64,000 nucleotides of DNA from Micromonospora chersina (GCF_900091475.1 NZ_FMIB01000002.1:744001-808000); one strand, 5' to 3'; shown: positions 47,155 through 55,643, counted from the first letter of the stretch. Notes: generated by a model not told the origin, from the sequence alone. Translations and numbers: made by a program.

Positions 47155-48147
47155 TCATCCCCTGCGCCGCGCCCGGGCCGCCCAGATGGCGTACGCCGGG
47201 TCGCGGTCCAGGTTGTGCCGGTCCCGGTCGTAGCGGCGGGTGGTCCGCGGGTCGGCGTGCCCCATGGCGTCCTGCACGTCCTCCAGCGGCACCCCCTCGG
47301 CCCGGGCCGTGGTGGCGAACGCGTGCCGCAGCGAGTGCGGGGACAGCTTCGCCCACGCGGGGATGCCGGCGGCCTGGGCGAGCCGGCGCACCAGCCGGAA
47401 CACCGCGTGCCGGTCCAGCCGCCCGCCGGTCGCGGTCACCAGCAGCGGACCGGTCAGCTCCGCCACCGTCACCCCCTGGGCGGCGGCCCGCGCCGCCAGG
47501 TAGGCGTCGATCGCGTACGCGGTGCCGGGCGTGAGCGCCCGCCGGCGGACCTTGCCGCCCTTGCCGACGAACCGGATGCTGCGGTGCCCGCGCTCGGCGC
47601 CCAGGTCGGCGAGGTCCAGCGAGACCAGCTCGCCGACCCGCAGCCCCAGGTCGGCCAGGAGGGCGATGGCGGCCCGGTTGCGGGCGGCGGTCGCGCCCGT
47701 GTCCGCGTCGGCGGCGGCGAGCAGTGCGTCCACCTCGTCCGGGGTGAGCCCCACCGTGGCGGAATGGTCCCGGTCGACGCGGGGGCGGTCCGCCGCGGCG
47801 ACCGGGTTGGCGTCGACCGCGCGCAGCTTGACCAGGAAGTCGTACCAGCTCGACAGGGCCGACAGGCGGCGGGCCACGGTCGCCGGGGTGAGCGGCCGGC
47901 CGCCGCGCCCGCACGGCGTGGCCTCCAGCTCCCGGCCGTAGGCGTTGACGTCGAGGAAGCTCGCCCGCAGCGGGTCGAGGTCCCGGGCGGCGCACCAGCT
48001 CAGCCAGCCCGTGACGTCCCGCCGGTACGCGTCGCGGGTGTGCTCGGACAGCCGGCGGTTGCGCAGCCACGCCTCGGTGAAGTCGGTCGGCCCGCCGGGC
48101 AGGGCGGCGGCGGCCGACCCGCGGGGCAGCACCTCGGGACGCAGCAT
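47155..48147 (-). CDS. Tyrosine recombinase/integrase (solitary)
   Basis: A 330-residue recombinase. Active-site residues are R170 (LGLRVGEL), K196 (VGKGGKVRR), H271-x-x-R274 (SPHSLRHAFA), H297 (MGHADPRTT) and Y306 (RRYDRD). The N-terminal core-binding domain begins FTEAWLRNRRLSEHTRDAY. There is no excisionase, phage gene or obvious attachment repeat nearby. It is different in sequence from the recombinase at 20065. Context suggests a domesticated or orphan Xer-like protein. Confidence 0.88.
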   Translation of the reverse strand: MLRPEVLPRGSAAAALPGGPTDFTEAWLRNRRLSEHTRDAYRRDVTGWLSWCAARDLDPLRASFLDVNAYGRELEATPCGRGGRPLTPATVARRLSALSSWYDFLVKLRAVDANPVAAADRPRVDRDHSATVGLTPDEVDALLAAADADTGATAARNRAAIALLADLGLRVGELVSLDLADLGAERGHRSIRFVGKGGKVRRRALTPGTAYAIDAYLAARAAAQGVTVAELTGPLLVTATGGRLDRHAVFRLVRRLAQAAGIPAWAKLSPHSLRHAFATTARAEGVPLEDVQDAMGHADPRTTRRYDRDRHNLDRDPAYAIWAARARRRG

Positions 48148-48204
48148 GTGAGAAAGGCTCTCAGCCGCCCGGGCGTTTCGCGACGAGGCGCGCCCGGGGA
48201 TGTC

Positions 48205-49827
48205 TCACTCCGCCTCCTCCACCAACCTGCCGTCACCGAGCCGCCACCGCCGGTCGACACCCACCGCCTCGGCGAACCACGTGTCGTGGCTGACCATCAC
48301 GACAGTGCCGCGGAACTCGCGCAGCGCCGCCTCGACCACCTCCAGGGAGTCGAAGTCCAGGTAGTTCGTCGGCTCGTCGAGCAGCAGCACCCGGGCCGGG
48401 CTGTTCACCAGCACGGCGAGCAGCAGCCGGCGGAGCTCCCCGGCCGACAGGGTCCGCAGCCGCGCGCCCCACTGGTCCGGCCCGAACAGGTGCCCGTCGA
48501 GCAGCCGTTCGGCGTCGTCGGCGTACACCGGGACGTGGGCGCGGAAGTGGTCGAGGACGGTGACGTCGGTGCGCAGCGCGTCGTGGGTCTGCGGCAGCAG
48601 CGCGACGCCCGCGGCGGCCTCGACCCGGCCGCCGTCGGGGTCGCGCCGGCCCGCGAGGACCCGCAGCAGGGTGGTCTTGCCGGCCCCGTTGGGGCCGGTG
48701 AGCAGGATCCGGTCGCCGCCGCGCACACCCAGGTCGGCCCGGTCCAGCAGCGTGCGGCCGCCGGCGGTCAGGGTCAGGTCGCGGGCCCGCAGCACCTCGC
48801 CGTCCGCCGGCACGGCCTCGGGAAACGCCAGCGTCAGACCCGGTCGGGTACGCGGCTGCGCCAGCCAGCGGATCGAGTCCATCTGCCGGCGCAGCCGCCG
48901 CTCCCGCGTCTTCGCCTTCTTCGCCACCTTCTTGGCGTAGCGGCGCTGCTGGTCGGCGCCCAGGCCGCTGCGCACCGACTCCTCCACCCCGCGGGCCTGC
49001 TCCTTCGTGCGGGCGATGTCGGCCAGCCAGCGCCGGTGGTCCTTCTGCTGGGCCTCGTAGTCCAGCAGCAGCCGCTGCCAGCGGCGGACCTTCTCGGCCC
49101 GGTAGTCGGTGTAGCCGCCGGAGTAGGTCTGCGGCTCGTCGTGGATGCCGTCCAGCTCCACCACCCGCTGCACCGTGCGGTCCAGGAACGCCCGGTCGTG
49201 GCTGACCACCAGCACCCCACCGGGGAAGGCGGCCAGCCACTCCCCGAGCCACGCGATGCCCTCGGCGTCGAGGTGGTTCGTCGGCTCGTCCAGCACCAGC
49301 AGGTCCGGGGCGTCGAGCAGCACCCGGGCCAGGGTGAGCCGGGCCTGCTCGCCGCCGCTGACCCGGTGCAGCGGGGTGTCGTCGGCCAGGTGGTCGACGT
49401 CGAGGCGCTGCCGGACCTCGGTGAGCCGGGCCTGCGCCCGCCACCCGTCCAGCGCCGCCCACCGGTCCTGCGCCTCCCCGTACGGGTCCAGTGCCGCGGT
49501 GTCGCCGCCGGCCAGCCGGCGCTCCAGCTCGCGCAGCTCGGCGGCGAGCGGGTGCAGCTCGCCGAGCCCGGCCGCGAGGAACTCGCCGACCGTGGCGTCC
49601 GGATCGGGGACCTGCTGGGCGAAGTAGCCGACGGTGGTGCCGGGCGCGCGGTCGACGTGGCCCGCCGACGGCGGCTCCTCGCCGATGAGCACCCGCAGCA
49701 GGGTGGACTTGCCCACCCCGTTCGGGCCGACCAGCCCGACCCGGTCACCGGCGTTGACGACCAGGTCCAGGCCGGCGAAGAGCGGCTCGGAGTCGTAGTG
49801 CTTGCTGACGGCGACGGCTTTCAACAC
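48205..49827 (-). CDS. ABC-F family ATP-binding protein (ribosome protection type)
   Basis: A 540-residue protein with two ABC domains and no membrane segment. Walker A motifs are GPNGVGKST and GPNGAGKTT. Signatures are VSGGEQARL and LSAGELRRL. Walker B motifs are LLVLDEPTNHLD and VLLLDEPTNYLD. The inter-domain linker (~240-330) is charged and helical (RRYAKKVAKKAKTRERRLRR), as in ribosome-binding ABC-F proteins. Likely role: release of an antibiotic from the ribosome, or translation quality control. The GTG has GGAGGAT upstream and a 211-base leader. Confidence 0.9.
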   Translation of the reverse strand: MLKAVAVSKHYDSEPLFAGLDLVVNAGDRVGLVGPNGVGKSTLLRVLIGEEPPSAGHVDRAPGTTVGYFAQQVPDPDATVGEFLAAGLGELHPLAAELRELERRLAGGDTAALDPYGEAQDRWAALDGWRAQARLTEVRQRLDVDHLADDTPLHRVSGGEQARLTLARVLLDAPDLLVLDEPTNHLDAEGIAWLGEWLAAFPGGVLVVSHDRAFLDRTVQRVVELDGIHDEPQTYSGGYTDYRAEKVRRWQRLLLDYEAQQKDHRRWLADIARTKEQARGVEESVRSGLGADQQRRYAKKVAKKAKTRERRLRRQMDSIRWLAQPRTRPGLTLAFPEAVPADGEVLRARDLTLTAGGRTLLDRADLGVRGGDRILLTGPNGAGKTTLLRVLAGRRDPDGGRVEAAAGVALLPQTHDALRTDVTVLDHFRAHVPVYADDAERLLDGHLFGPDQWGARLRTLSAGELRRLLLAVLVNSPARVLLLDEPTNYLDFDSLEVVEAALREFRGTVVMVSHDTWFAEAVGVDRRWRLGDGRLVEEAE

Positions 49828-49930
49828 GGGCGATCCTCCGCGGGACGACGGGCGGGACCGCGGCCGGCGCTGCGGCGGCGGTCGGGGGCCGTGGCGGCGG
49901 GGCGGTGCGCCCGGCCGCGTCCTCGCGGAT

Positions 49931-49979
49931 CACATGTGTCGGTCGGCTCCTGCTGGGTCGGCGACGCTGACGCAGGAGA
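49931..49979 (-). promoter_or_regulatory. Possible attenuator region upstream of the ABC-F gene
   Basis: On the minus strand a start-stop ORF ATGTGA (49936-49931) is preceded by AGGAG. That Shine-Dalgarno sequence is the distal arm of a CTCCTGC/GCAGGAG stem (GCAGGAG pairing on the opposite strand at 49948-49954 and 49973-49979). Such structures can sense stalled ribosomes. No function is shown by sequence alone. Confidence 0.3.
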
Positions 49980-50038
49980 CCCTGCCAGCCGGCGGACCGG
50001 CCCGCCACCGGATTACCGGCGCGGGTTACCGTCACGGC

Positions 50039-51073
50039 GTGCGTGCCAGCCGCCTGGTCTCCCTGCTGCTGCTCCTGCAGACCCGCGGCCGGATGACCGC
50101 CCAGGAGCTCGCCGACGCCCTGGAGGTGTCGGTCCGGACCGTCTACCGGGACGTCGAGTCGCTCGGCGCCGCCGGCGTCCCGGTGTACGCCGACCGCGGC
50201 CCGGCCGGCGGCTACCGGCTGCTGGAGGGCTACCGGACCCGGCTGACCGGGTTGACCGCGCCGGAGGCCGAGGCGCTGTTCCTGGCCGGCATGCCCGGCC
50301 CGGCCGCCGACCTGGGCCTCGGGCCGGTGGTGGCGGCCGCCGAGCTGAAGGTGCTCGCCGCGCTCCCCGACGAGCTGGCCGACCGGGGAGGCCGGGCCCG
50401 GCAGCGGTTCCACCTGGACGCGCCGGGCTGGTTCCGGCACCCCGAAGCCACCCCGCACCTAGCCGCGCTGGCCCGGGCCGTGTGGGAGGACCGGCTGGTC
50501 GAGATGCGCTACCGCCGCTGGCGCGCACCGCGCGAGGTGACCCGGGTGGTCGCCCCGCTGGGCGTGGTGCTCAAGGCCGGCCGGTGGTATCTCGTGGCCC
50601 GCTGCGACGGGCAGCTGCGCACCTACCGGGTCGGCGCGGTCCTCGACGTGGTGGTCTCCGACGAGCGCTACGAGCGGCCCGCCGACTTCGACCTGGCCGA
50701 CTACTGGCGGGAGTGGACCGAGCGCTACGAGCGCGACGTCTACCGCGGCCGGGCCCGCATCCGGCTGACCGTGGCCGCGCTGGAGTTCATGCCGTACGTC
50801 TTCCCGCCGGAGATGAGCCGGGCGGCCCGGGCGGCGGCCGGCGAGCCCGGCCCGGACGGCTGGCTGGAGACGACCGTGCCGATCGAGTCGGTGAAGCACG
50901 CCCACACCGAGCTGCTCAAGCTGGGCGCGGAGGTGGAGGTGCTGGAGCCGGCCGAGCTGCGGGACCGCCTCACTGCCACGGCGCACGCCCTGGCGCGGCT
51001 TTACCCCGTCGTTCTGGAGACGCCGGCGGGGGTGGCCGGCGTCCCGGCCACCCCCGCCGCCACGTCGCCGTGA
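50039..51073 (+). CDS. WYL-domain transcriptional regulator (YafY-like)
   Basis: A 344-residue regulator. The N-terminal winged helix (ADALEVSVRTVYRDVESLGA; GGYRLLEGYRTRL) is DeoR-like. The WYL domain (~150-230) contains APLGVVLKAGRWYLVARCDG, and the C-terminal WCX-like extension follows. The family senses nucleic acid or small ligands and controls stress or defence genes. It is divergent from the ABC-F gene, its most likely target. Confidence 0.88.
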   Translation: MRASRLVSLLLLLQTRGRMTAQELADALEVSVRTVYRDVESLGAAGVPVYADRGPAGGYRLLEGYRTRLTGLTAPEAEALFLAGMPGPAADLGLGPVVAAAELKVLAALPDELADRGGRARQRFHLDAPGWFRHPEATPHLAALARAVWEDRLVEMRYRRWRAPREVTRVVAPLGVVLKAGRWYLVARCDGQLRTYRVGAVLDVVVSDERYERPADFDLADYWREWTERYERDVYRGRARIRLTVAALEFMPYVFPPEMSRAARAAAGEPGPDGWLETTVPIESVKHAHTELLKLGAEVEVLEPAELRDRLTATAHALARLYPVVLETPAGVAGVPATPAATSP

Positions 51074-51079
51074 CCTGGC

Positions 51080-51505
51080 TCAGGCGCTGATCTCGCGCCG
51101 GCCGTTGCCGGGCGCGGTGACCGCGATCCGGCGCGGCTTGGCCCGCTCGGAGATCGGGATGCGCAGGGTCAGCACCCCGTTCTCGTAGCCGGCCTCCAGC
51201 TTGTCGGTGTCGAGGGTGTCGCCCAGGAAGAGCTGACGGGTGAAGGTGCCCATCGGCCGCTCGGCGGCGACCAGCTCGACGTTGTCGCCGGCCGCCCGGC
51301 GCCGCTCCGCGCGGACGGTCAGCACGTTGCGCTCCACCGTGCAGTCGATGCTGTCCGGGTCGACGCCGGGCAGGTCGAAGGCGGCGTAGAAGTAGTCGCC
51401 GTCGCGGTAGGCGTCGAGGTGCATGACCGCCGGCCGAGCCGTGGTGCCGAAGAACTGCTCGGCGAGCCGGTCGATCTCGCGGAAGGGGTCGGTACGCATC
51501 AACAT
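51080..51505 (-). CDS. Hsp20/alpha-crystallin small heat-shock protein
   Basis: A 141-residue chaperone that holds denatured proteins. The alpha-crystallin domain (~35-130) has FYAAFDLPGVDPDSIDCTVE and the conserved GVLTLRIPI (A/GxxxxGVLxL-type). GAGG precedes the ATG at 51505. A nearly perfect HspR-type HAIR operator lies 40-60 bases upstream, predicting heat-shock repression by HspR. Confidence 0.93.
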   Translation of the reverse strand: MLMRTDPFREIDRLAEQFFGTTARPAVMHLDAYRDGDYFYAAFDLPGVDPDSIDCTVERNVLTVRAERRRAAGDNVELVAAERPMGTFTRQLFLGDTLDTDKLEAGYENGVLTLRIPISERAKPRRIAVTAPGNGRREISA

Positions 51506-51543
51506 GGCCGTGCCTCCTCGGTTCTCCTGGCCGAAGGTTTCAA

Positions 51544-51564
51544 GTTGAGTCAGGTTGACTCAAG
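51544..51564. promoter_or_regulatory. HAIR (HspR-type) operator upstream of hsp20
   Basis: GTTGAGT-N7-ACTCAAG matches the HAIR consensus CTTGAGT-N7-ACTCAAG except for the first base. It starts 39 bases upstream of the hsp20 ATG, and its right half extends into the last codons of the upstream GNAT gene. Confidence 0.75.
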
Positions 51565-52089
51565 TTCTCGATTCCTGTTGTAGCGCGGCGCGGCGGCGTC
51601 GTCAACTCGGGCCGGCAGCGTCTTCTCGAACCAGTGCTGGGCGTAGCGGTCGGCGTTGAAGGCGGGGATCTCCCGGTAGCCGTGGCGGGCGTACAGGGCG
51701 CGCGCCTCGACCAGGTCGGTGCGGGTGTCCAGCCGGATCCGGTCCGCCCCGGCACCGCGCGCGTACGTCTCGACGGCGGCGAGCAGGGCCGCTCCGCCGC
51801 CGGTGCCACGGTGTGCCGGACGGACGTAGACCCGGGTCAGCTCCGCCCAGCCCGGCCGCCAGCGCAGCCCCGCGCAGCCGGCCAGGCGCCCGTCGTGGCG
51901 GGCCAGCAGAAGCAGCCCGGTGGGTGCGGCGAGGTCTTCGCTCGGCGACTCGAGCAGGGCGGCGCTCACCTCCCCCGGCCGCTCGGGCCGGCCGTGCCAG
52001 CGGCGGACCATCTCGGCCATGTACTCGCGCAGCACCACCCTGGCGTCGTCGGTGTCCGGGGCGGTGCGGTGGATGCTCCAGGTCGTCAC
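51550..52089 (-). CDS. GNAT-family N-acetyltransferase
   Basis: A 179-residue acetyltransferase. TRVYVRPAHRGTGGGAALLA is the acetyl-CoA loop, and RIRLDTRTDLVEARALYARHGY the following strand and helix. The gene is 39 bases after a DUF2087 gene on the same strand, a pairing seen often. Its stop codon lies inside the HAIR operator of hsp20. Substrate unknown. Confidence 0.88.
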   Translation of the reverse strand: MTTWSIHRTAPDTDDARVVLREYMAEMVRRWHGRPERPGEVSAALLESPSEDLAAPTGLLLLARHDGRLAGCAGLRWRPGWAELTRVYVRPAHRGTGGGAALLAAVETYARGAGADRIRLDTRTDLVEARALYARHGYREIPAFNADRYAQHWFEKTLPARVDDAAAPRYNRNRELEST

Positions 52090-52128
52090 CGCCCGATCCT
52101 CGCCGGCCGGTCAACGGCTTTTCCGGGC

Positions 52129-52650
52129 TCAGGGTCGCCAGTAGACGCCGTGGTCGCGGGCGAGCAGCCGGTCGTCGATCAGGTAGCGGCGCAGCGTGAC
52201 GTGGTCGGCCTCGCCGCCCTCGCACCAGCGGCGCAGCGCCTCGTCGACGGCCCGTTCCGGATACCGCACGCCGGGCGTGAAGGAGCGCTCGGTGATGTGT
52301 TCCAGCAGCACCCGGCGGCGGCCCCGCTGGGCGGGCAGCCGGGTCAGCGCCCCGTCCCGGAGGAAGGTGCGCAGGATCGTCTCGCGGGGGTCCGCCGCCG
52401 GGGCCGGCGCGGGCGGGCCGCCCGCACGGGCGAAGTCACGCAGCCGCTCACCGTCGACGCGCAGCCCGGTCCCGTCGTCGGTCAGCACGCCGACGTCGGT
52501 GAGCCGGCGCACCGCGGTGGCGGCGTCCCGTGCGGACAGCCCCGTGCGGGAGACCACGGCGGGGATGTCCCCGGCGCCGAGGACGATCGCGGCGAACACG
52601 GCGCGGCGGCGCTCGTCGGCGAGTGCCCCCGCCAGTGCCTGTGAGCTCAT
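52129..52650 (-). CDS. DUF2087-domain protein with N-terminal winged helix
   Basis: A 173-residue protein. The first ~70 residues look like a winged-helix domain (DIPAVVSRTGLSARDAATAV). The C-terminal ~70 residues are DUF2087: LLEHITERSFTPGVRYPE, then HVTLRRYLIDDRLLARDHG. The ATG at 52650 is preferred over 52674. It probably acts as a transcriptional regulator or adapter. It is in tandem with the GNAT gene. Confidence 0.75.
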   Translation of the reverse strand: MSSQALAGALADERRRAVFAAIVLGAGDIPAVVSRTGLSARDAATAVRRLTDVGVLTDDGTGLRVDGERLRDFARAGGPPAPAPAADPRETILRTFLRDGALTRLPAQRGRRRVLLEHITERSFTPGVRYPERAVDEALRRWCEGGEADHVTLRRYLIDDRLLARDHGVYWRP

Positions 52651-52765
52651 GACCGGCAGCCTGCCAGCGCCCACCCCGGGCGGCCACGGGTTTTCCGCGG
52701 CGCCGGGTGGCCGCCGGCCGTGGAGCCTGCGCGAGCTGCGGGCGCGGGCGCCGCGGCGGCTCGGC

Positions 52766-53332
52766 TCAGGCGGGGACCGGGGCGGCGAAGTCGACGTCGG
52801 CGGTGTCGACGGTGCCGGCGGTGCGGCCGGGCGCGGAGTGGTAGCGCCAGTAGAGGTTGGTGTGGGCGATCACCTGCTCGGGCGCGGGCGCCCCGTAGGC
52901 GGAGAGGTCCTCGGTGGTGTGGGCGTCGGCGACAAGCGTCGCGTCGTAGCCCCGGGTGATCGCGCCGTGCAGCGTCGAGCGGATGCACGCGTCGGTCTGC
53001 GCGCCCGTGACGACGAGCCGGCCGACGCCCCGCGTGGCGAGGACGGACTCCAGGTCGGTCTCCTCGAACGAGTCGCCGTAGGCCTTGTGCACCAGCGCCT
53101 CGTCGTCGCGGCGCGCCAGCTCGGGCACATACTGCCACTGCTCGCTGCCGGTGGGCAGCTCCTCGCTGCGGTGCTGCACCCACACCACCTCGACCCCGGC
53201 CGCCCGGGCCCGGTCGACGAGTGCGGCGATGTTGCCCACCACCCGGTCCCGGTCGTACGCGTGCTGGACCACGCCGTTCTGCACGTCGATGACGAGCAGG
53301 GCGGTGTGCGGTCGGTCGACGAGCGTGCTCAT
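52766..53332 (-). CDS. Isochorismatase-family cysteine hydrolase
   Basis: A 188-residue hydrolase. The Asp-Lys-Cys triad is visible in ALLVIDVQNGVV, LVHKAYGDSFEET and GAQTDACIRSTLHGA. Members hydrolyse isochorismate, nicotinamide or other amides. The ATG at 53332 has AGGGAGG upstream and is preferred over 53395. Substrate unassigned. Confidence 0.9.
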   Translation of the reverse strand: MSTLVDRPHTALLVIDVQNGVVQHAYDRDRVVGNIAALVDRARAAGVEVVWVQHRSEELPTGSEQWQYVPELARRDDEALVHKAYGDSFEETDLESVLATRGVGRLVVTGAQTDACIRSTLHGAITRGYDATLVADAHTTEDLSAYGAPAPEQVIAHTNLYWRYHSAPGRTAGTVDTADVDFAAPVPA

Positions 53333-53404
53333 GTGGGGCCTCCCTGGAACGGGCGTCGGCTGGTCGATGGCCAACCTAGCCCCGGCCACCGACATTCCGG
53401 CCGC

Positions 53405-53908
53405 TCAGATCCGGCCCGCCGGCGGGTGCGCCGCCACGGTGACCCGGCGGAGCAGGTCGGACAGGACCCGCCGTTCGTCCGGGGTCAGGGCGCCGAGGAC
53501 GCGGTGCTCCTCGTCGCCGACGACCCGCATGGCGCGCTGCCACGCGGTCCGGCCGGCGTCGGTGAGTTCCACGTCGATGCGGCGGCGGTCCACCTCGGAC
53601 GGGATCCGCCGGACGAAGCCCCGCCGGACCAGCGCGTCGACCCGGGCGGTGATCGAGGCGGGTGCCATCCGCAGGTCACCGGCGATCTCGGAGGGGGCGG
53701 CCCGGCCGCCCCGGCCGGCGAGGGCGTGCAGGGTGCCGTACTCCTTCTCCTGGAGGTCCAGCTCGGCCAGCGCCCGGTCCTTTACGGCGCGCAGGTGCCG
53801 GGTCAGCAGCGACATCCGGACGACGGCGCCCTCCACGTCGGGGTCCAGGTCGGGCAGCACGGGCAGCCAGCGGGCGACGTGCTGGTCGACGGGATCGCGG
53901 TCGGTCAC
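53405..53908 (-). CDS. MarR-family transcriptional regulator
   Basis: A 167-residue winged-helix protein. PSEIAGDLRMAPASITARVD is the recognition region, and VRRIPSEVDRRRIDVELTDAG the wing. Start is GTG at 53908. It diverges from an MFS efflux gene, with two inverted repeats in the gap. It probably represses both itself and the transporter. Confidence 0.9.
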   Translation of the reverse strand: MTDRDPVDQHVARWLPVLPDLDPDVEGAVVRMSLLTRHLRAVKDRALAELDLQEKEYGTLHALAGRGGRAAPSEIAGDLRMAPASITARVDALVRRGFVRRIPSEVDRRRIDVELTDAGRTAWQRAMRVVGDEEHRVLGALTPDERRVLSDLLRRVTVAAHPPAGRI

Positions 53909-53930
53909 CCGACCCACGGTACGCCGACGA

Positions 53931-53957
53931 CGAAATATTCGCTGTCGAAATGTTCGA
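53931..53957. promoter_or_regulatory. Twin inverted repeats in the MarR/MFS intergenic region
   Basis: CGAA-ATA-TTCG (53931-53941) and TCGAA-ATG-TTCGA (53945-53957) are perfect inverted repeats four bases apart in an AT-rich patch. They cover the region 20-50 bases before both start codons. The second also resembles, but does not match, an actinobacterial SOS box. Confidence 0.6.
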
Positions 53958-53965
53958 CGTCGAAG

Positions 53966-53971
53966 TAGTCT
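53966..53971 (+). promoter_or_regulatory. Probable -10 of a leaderless MFS gene
   Basis: TAGTCT ends six bases before the GTG at 53978. Confidence 0.45.
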
Positions 53972-53977
53972 GCCGGA

Positions 53978-55213
53978 GTGACGCATCCTCTCCGGCTCCG
54001 CCCGTTCCGACTGCTGTTCCTCGGCCGTACCGTCTCCGCGGTCGGCGACGCCGTGGTGCCCACCGCGCTGGCCCTGGCCGTGCTGCGGGCGACCGGCTCG
54101 ACCGCCGCGCTGGCCACGGTCCTCGCCTGCGCGATGGTGCCCCGGCTGCTGCTGCTCCCCCTCGGCGGCGTGGTCGCCGACCGCTTCGCCGCCCGCCGCG
54201 TCGCCCTCGCCACCGACCTGGTGCGCTGCGCCGCCCAACTGGCCGTCGGCGTGGAACTGCTCGGCGGCGCCCCCACGTCGGCCCACCTCGCGGTGGCCTC
54301 CGCCGTCGGCGGCGCGGCCTCGGCGTTCGCCATCCCCACGGCCTCCCCGCTGGTCGCCGGCACCGTCGACGGCGACGGCCGGCAACGCGCCAACGCCCTC
54401 CTGGGCGCCACCGCCAACGCCAGCCGGCTGGCCGGCCCCGCCCTGGCCGGGCTGCTGATCTGGACCGTCGGGCCGGGCTGGGCGTTCGTGCTGGACGCGG
54501 CGTCGTTCGCGGTGAGCGCCGCGCTGCTGGCCGTCATCCAGGTGCGGCACGTGCCGGTCCCGCACCGCTCGCTCCGCGCCGACCTGGTCCTCGGGTGGCG
54601 GGAGGTGCGGTCCCGCGACTGGTACTGGACCAGCCTGCTCGCCCACGGCGTCTGGAACGGCGCCGCCGCGGTGCTGCTCACCCTCGGCCCGGTGATCGCC
54701 GTCGACCGCCTCGGCGGCGAGGGCGTCTGGGTGCTGCTCCAGCAGGCCGGCGCGGTCGGCCTGCTGGCCGGGTCGCTGCTCGCCGCGCGGGCCCGCCCCC
54801 GCCGCCCGGTGCTGCTGGGCAACCTGGCCCTCGCGGCGTACGCGGCCCCGCTGCTGCTGCTCGCCGGCGCCGCGCCCGCCCCGGTGACCGTCACCGCCTA
54901 CTGCCTCGCCCTGGTCGCCCTCGGCTTCCTCAACCCGGTCTGGGAGACCGTCGTGCAGGGCCAGTTCCCGCCCGAGGTGCTCGCCCGGGTCACCTCGTAC
55001 GACTGGTTGATGTCGCTGGGCGCCATGCCGCTCGGCTACGCCCTCGCCCCGCTCGCCGCCCGGGCCTGGGGTGCGCCGGCCCCGCTCGCGGTGGCCGGCG
55101 TGCTGGTCCTGCTCGCCTGCGTCGGGACGGCCGCCGTCCCCGGCGTACGCCGGCTGGGCTGGCCCGTCCCGACCCCGGCGGCCGCCGCGGAGCCGGCGCC
55201 GGCCGGGCGCTGA
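53978..55213 (+). CDS. MFS efflux transporter (MFS_3/EntS-like)
   Basis: A 411-residue, 12-span protein. The first helix segment PFRLLFLGRTVSAVGDAVVP and the loop GGVVADRFAARRVALATD are typical of multidrug or siderophore exporters of the MFS_3 group. Divergent from a MarR repressor, so expression is probably induced by a MarR ligand. Substrate unknown. Confidence 0.9.
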   Translation: MTHPLRLRPFRLLFLGRTVSAVGDAVVPTALALAVLRATGSTAALATVLACAMVPRLLLLPLGGVVADRFAARRVALATDLVRCAAQLAVGVELLGGAPTSAHLAVASAVGGAASAFAIPTASPLVAGTVDGDGRQRANALLGATANASRLAGPALAGLLIWTVGPGWAFVLDAASFAVSAALLAVIQVRHVPVPHRSLRADLVLGWREVRSRDWYWTSLLAHGVWNGAAAVLLTLGPVIAVDRLGGEGVWVLLQQAGAVGLLAGSLLAARARPRRPVLLGNLALAAYAAPLLLLAGAAPAPVTVTAYCLALVALGFLNPVWETVVQGQFPPEVLARVTSYDWLMSLGAMPLGYALAPLAARAWGAPAPLAVAGVLVLLACVGTAAVPGVRRLGWPVPTPAAAAEPAPAGR

Positions 55214-55220
55214 CGCGGCG

Positions 55221-55616
55221 TCAGAGGCGGTGCCCGGTGGTCGCGTCCACGTGCCCGGGCACCTCGTCGTGCCGCTCCCCGACGCTGGACGTGCCGGACG
55301 GCTCGAACATGAGGATCGACGCGCCGTCCGGCGCGGACGGCCGGTGCTCGACCCCGCGCGGCACCACGAACACGGCGCCGCGCGGCAGCACCACCTCGCG
55401 TTCCGCGCCGTCCGCGCCGTCGCGCAGGGCGATCCGCAGCTCACCGTCGAGCACCAGGAAGAACTCGTCGGTGTGGTCGTGGGCGTGCCAGACGTGCTCG
55501 CCGGCCACCTTGGCGATCCGGACGTCGTAGTCGTTGACGGTGGTGACGATGCGCGGACTCCACAGCTGGTCGAAGCGCGCCAGGGCGGCGGCCAGCTCGA
55601 TCGGCTCAGGCTTCAT
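55221..55616 (-). CDS. Cupin-domain protein
   Basis: A 131-residue single-cupin protein. HAHDHTDEFFLVLDGEL is motif 1 with the metal ligands His, His and Glu; GAVFVVPRGVEHRP is motif 2 with the last His. Possibly a dioxygenase, isomerase or metal-binding sensor. GAGGAT six bases before the ATG may be a leaderless -10. It lies 27 bases downstream of a GNAT gene on the same strand. Confidence 0.88.
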   Translation of the reverse strand: MKPEPIELAAALARFDQLWSPRIVTTVNDYDVRIAKVAGEHVWHAHDHTDEFFLVLDGELRIALRDGADGAEREVVLPRGAVFVVPRGVEHRPSAPDGASILMFEPSGTSSVGERHDEVPGHVDATTGHRL

Positions 55617-55643
55617 CGGCCCATCCTCGCGCAGACCCGCCGC

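Noticed and set aside
46783..51090. A 4.3-kb open frame on the + strand (over 1,400 codons)
   Set aside because: It is a shadow of the HxlR, recombinase, ABC-F and WYL genes; composition is low-complexity Arg/Gly/Ala/Pro with no motif.
53945..53957. LexA/SOS box
   Set aside because: TCGAA-ATG-TTCGA has a three-base centre; the actinobacterial SOS box is TCGAAC-N4-GTTCGA. A MarR operator is the simpler reading.
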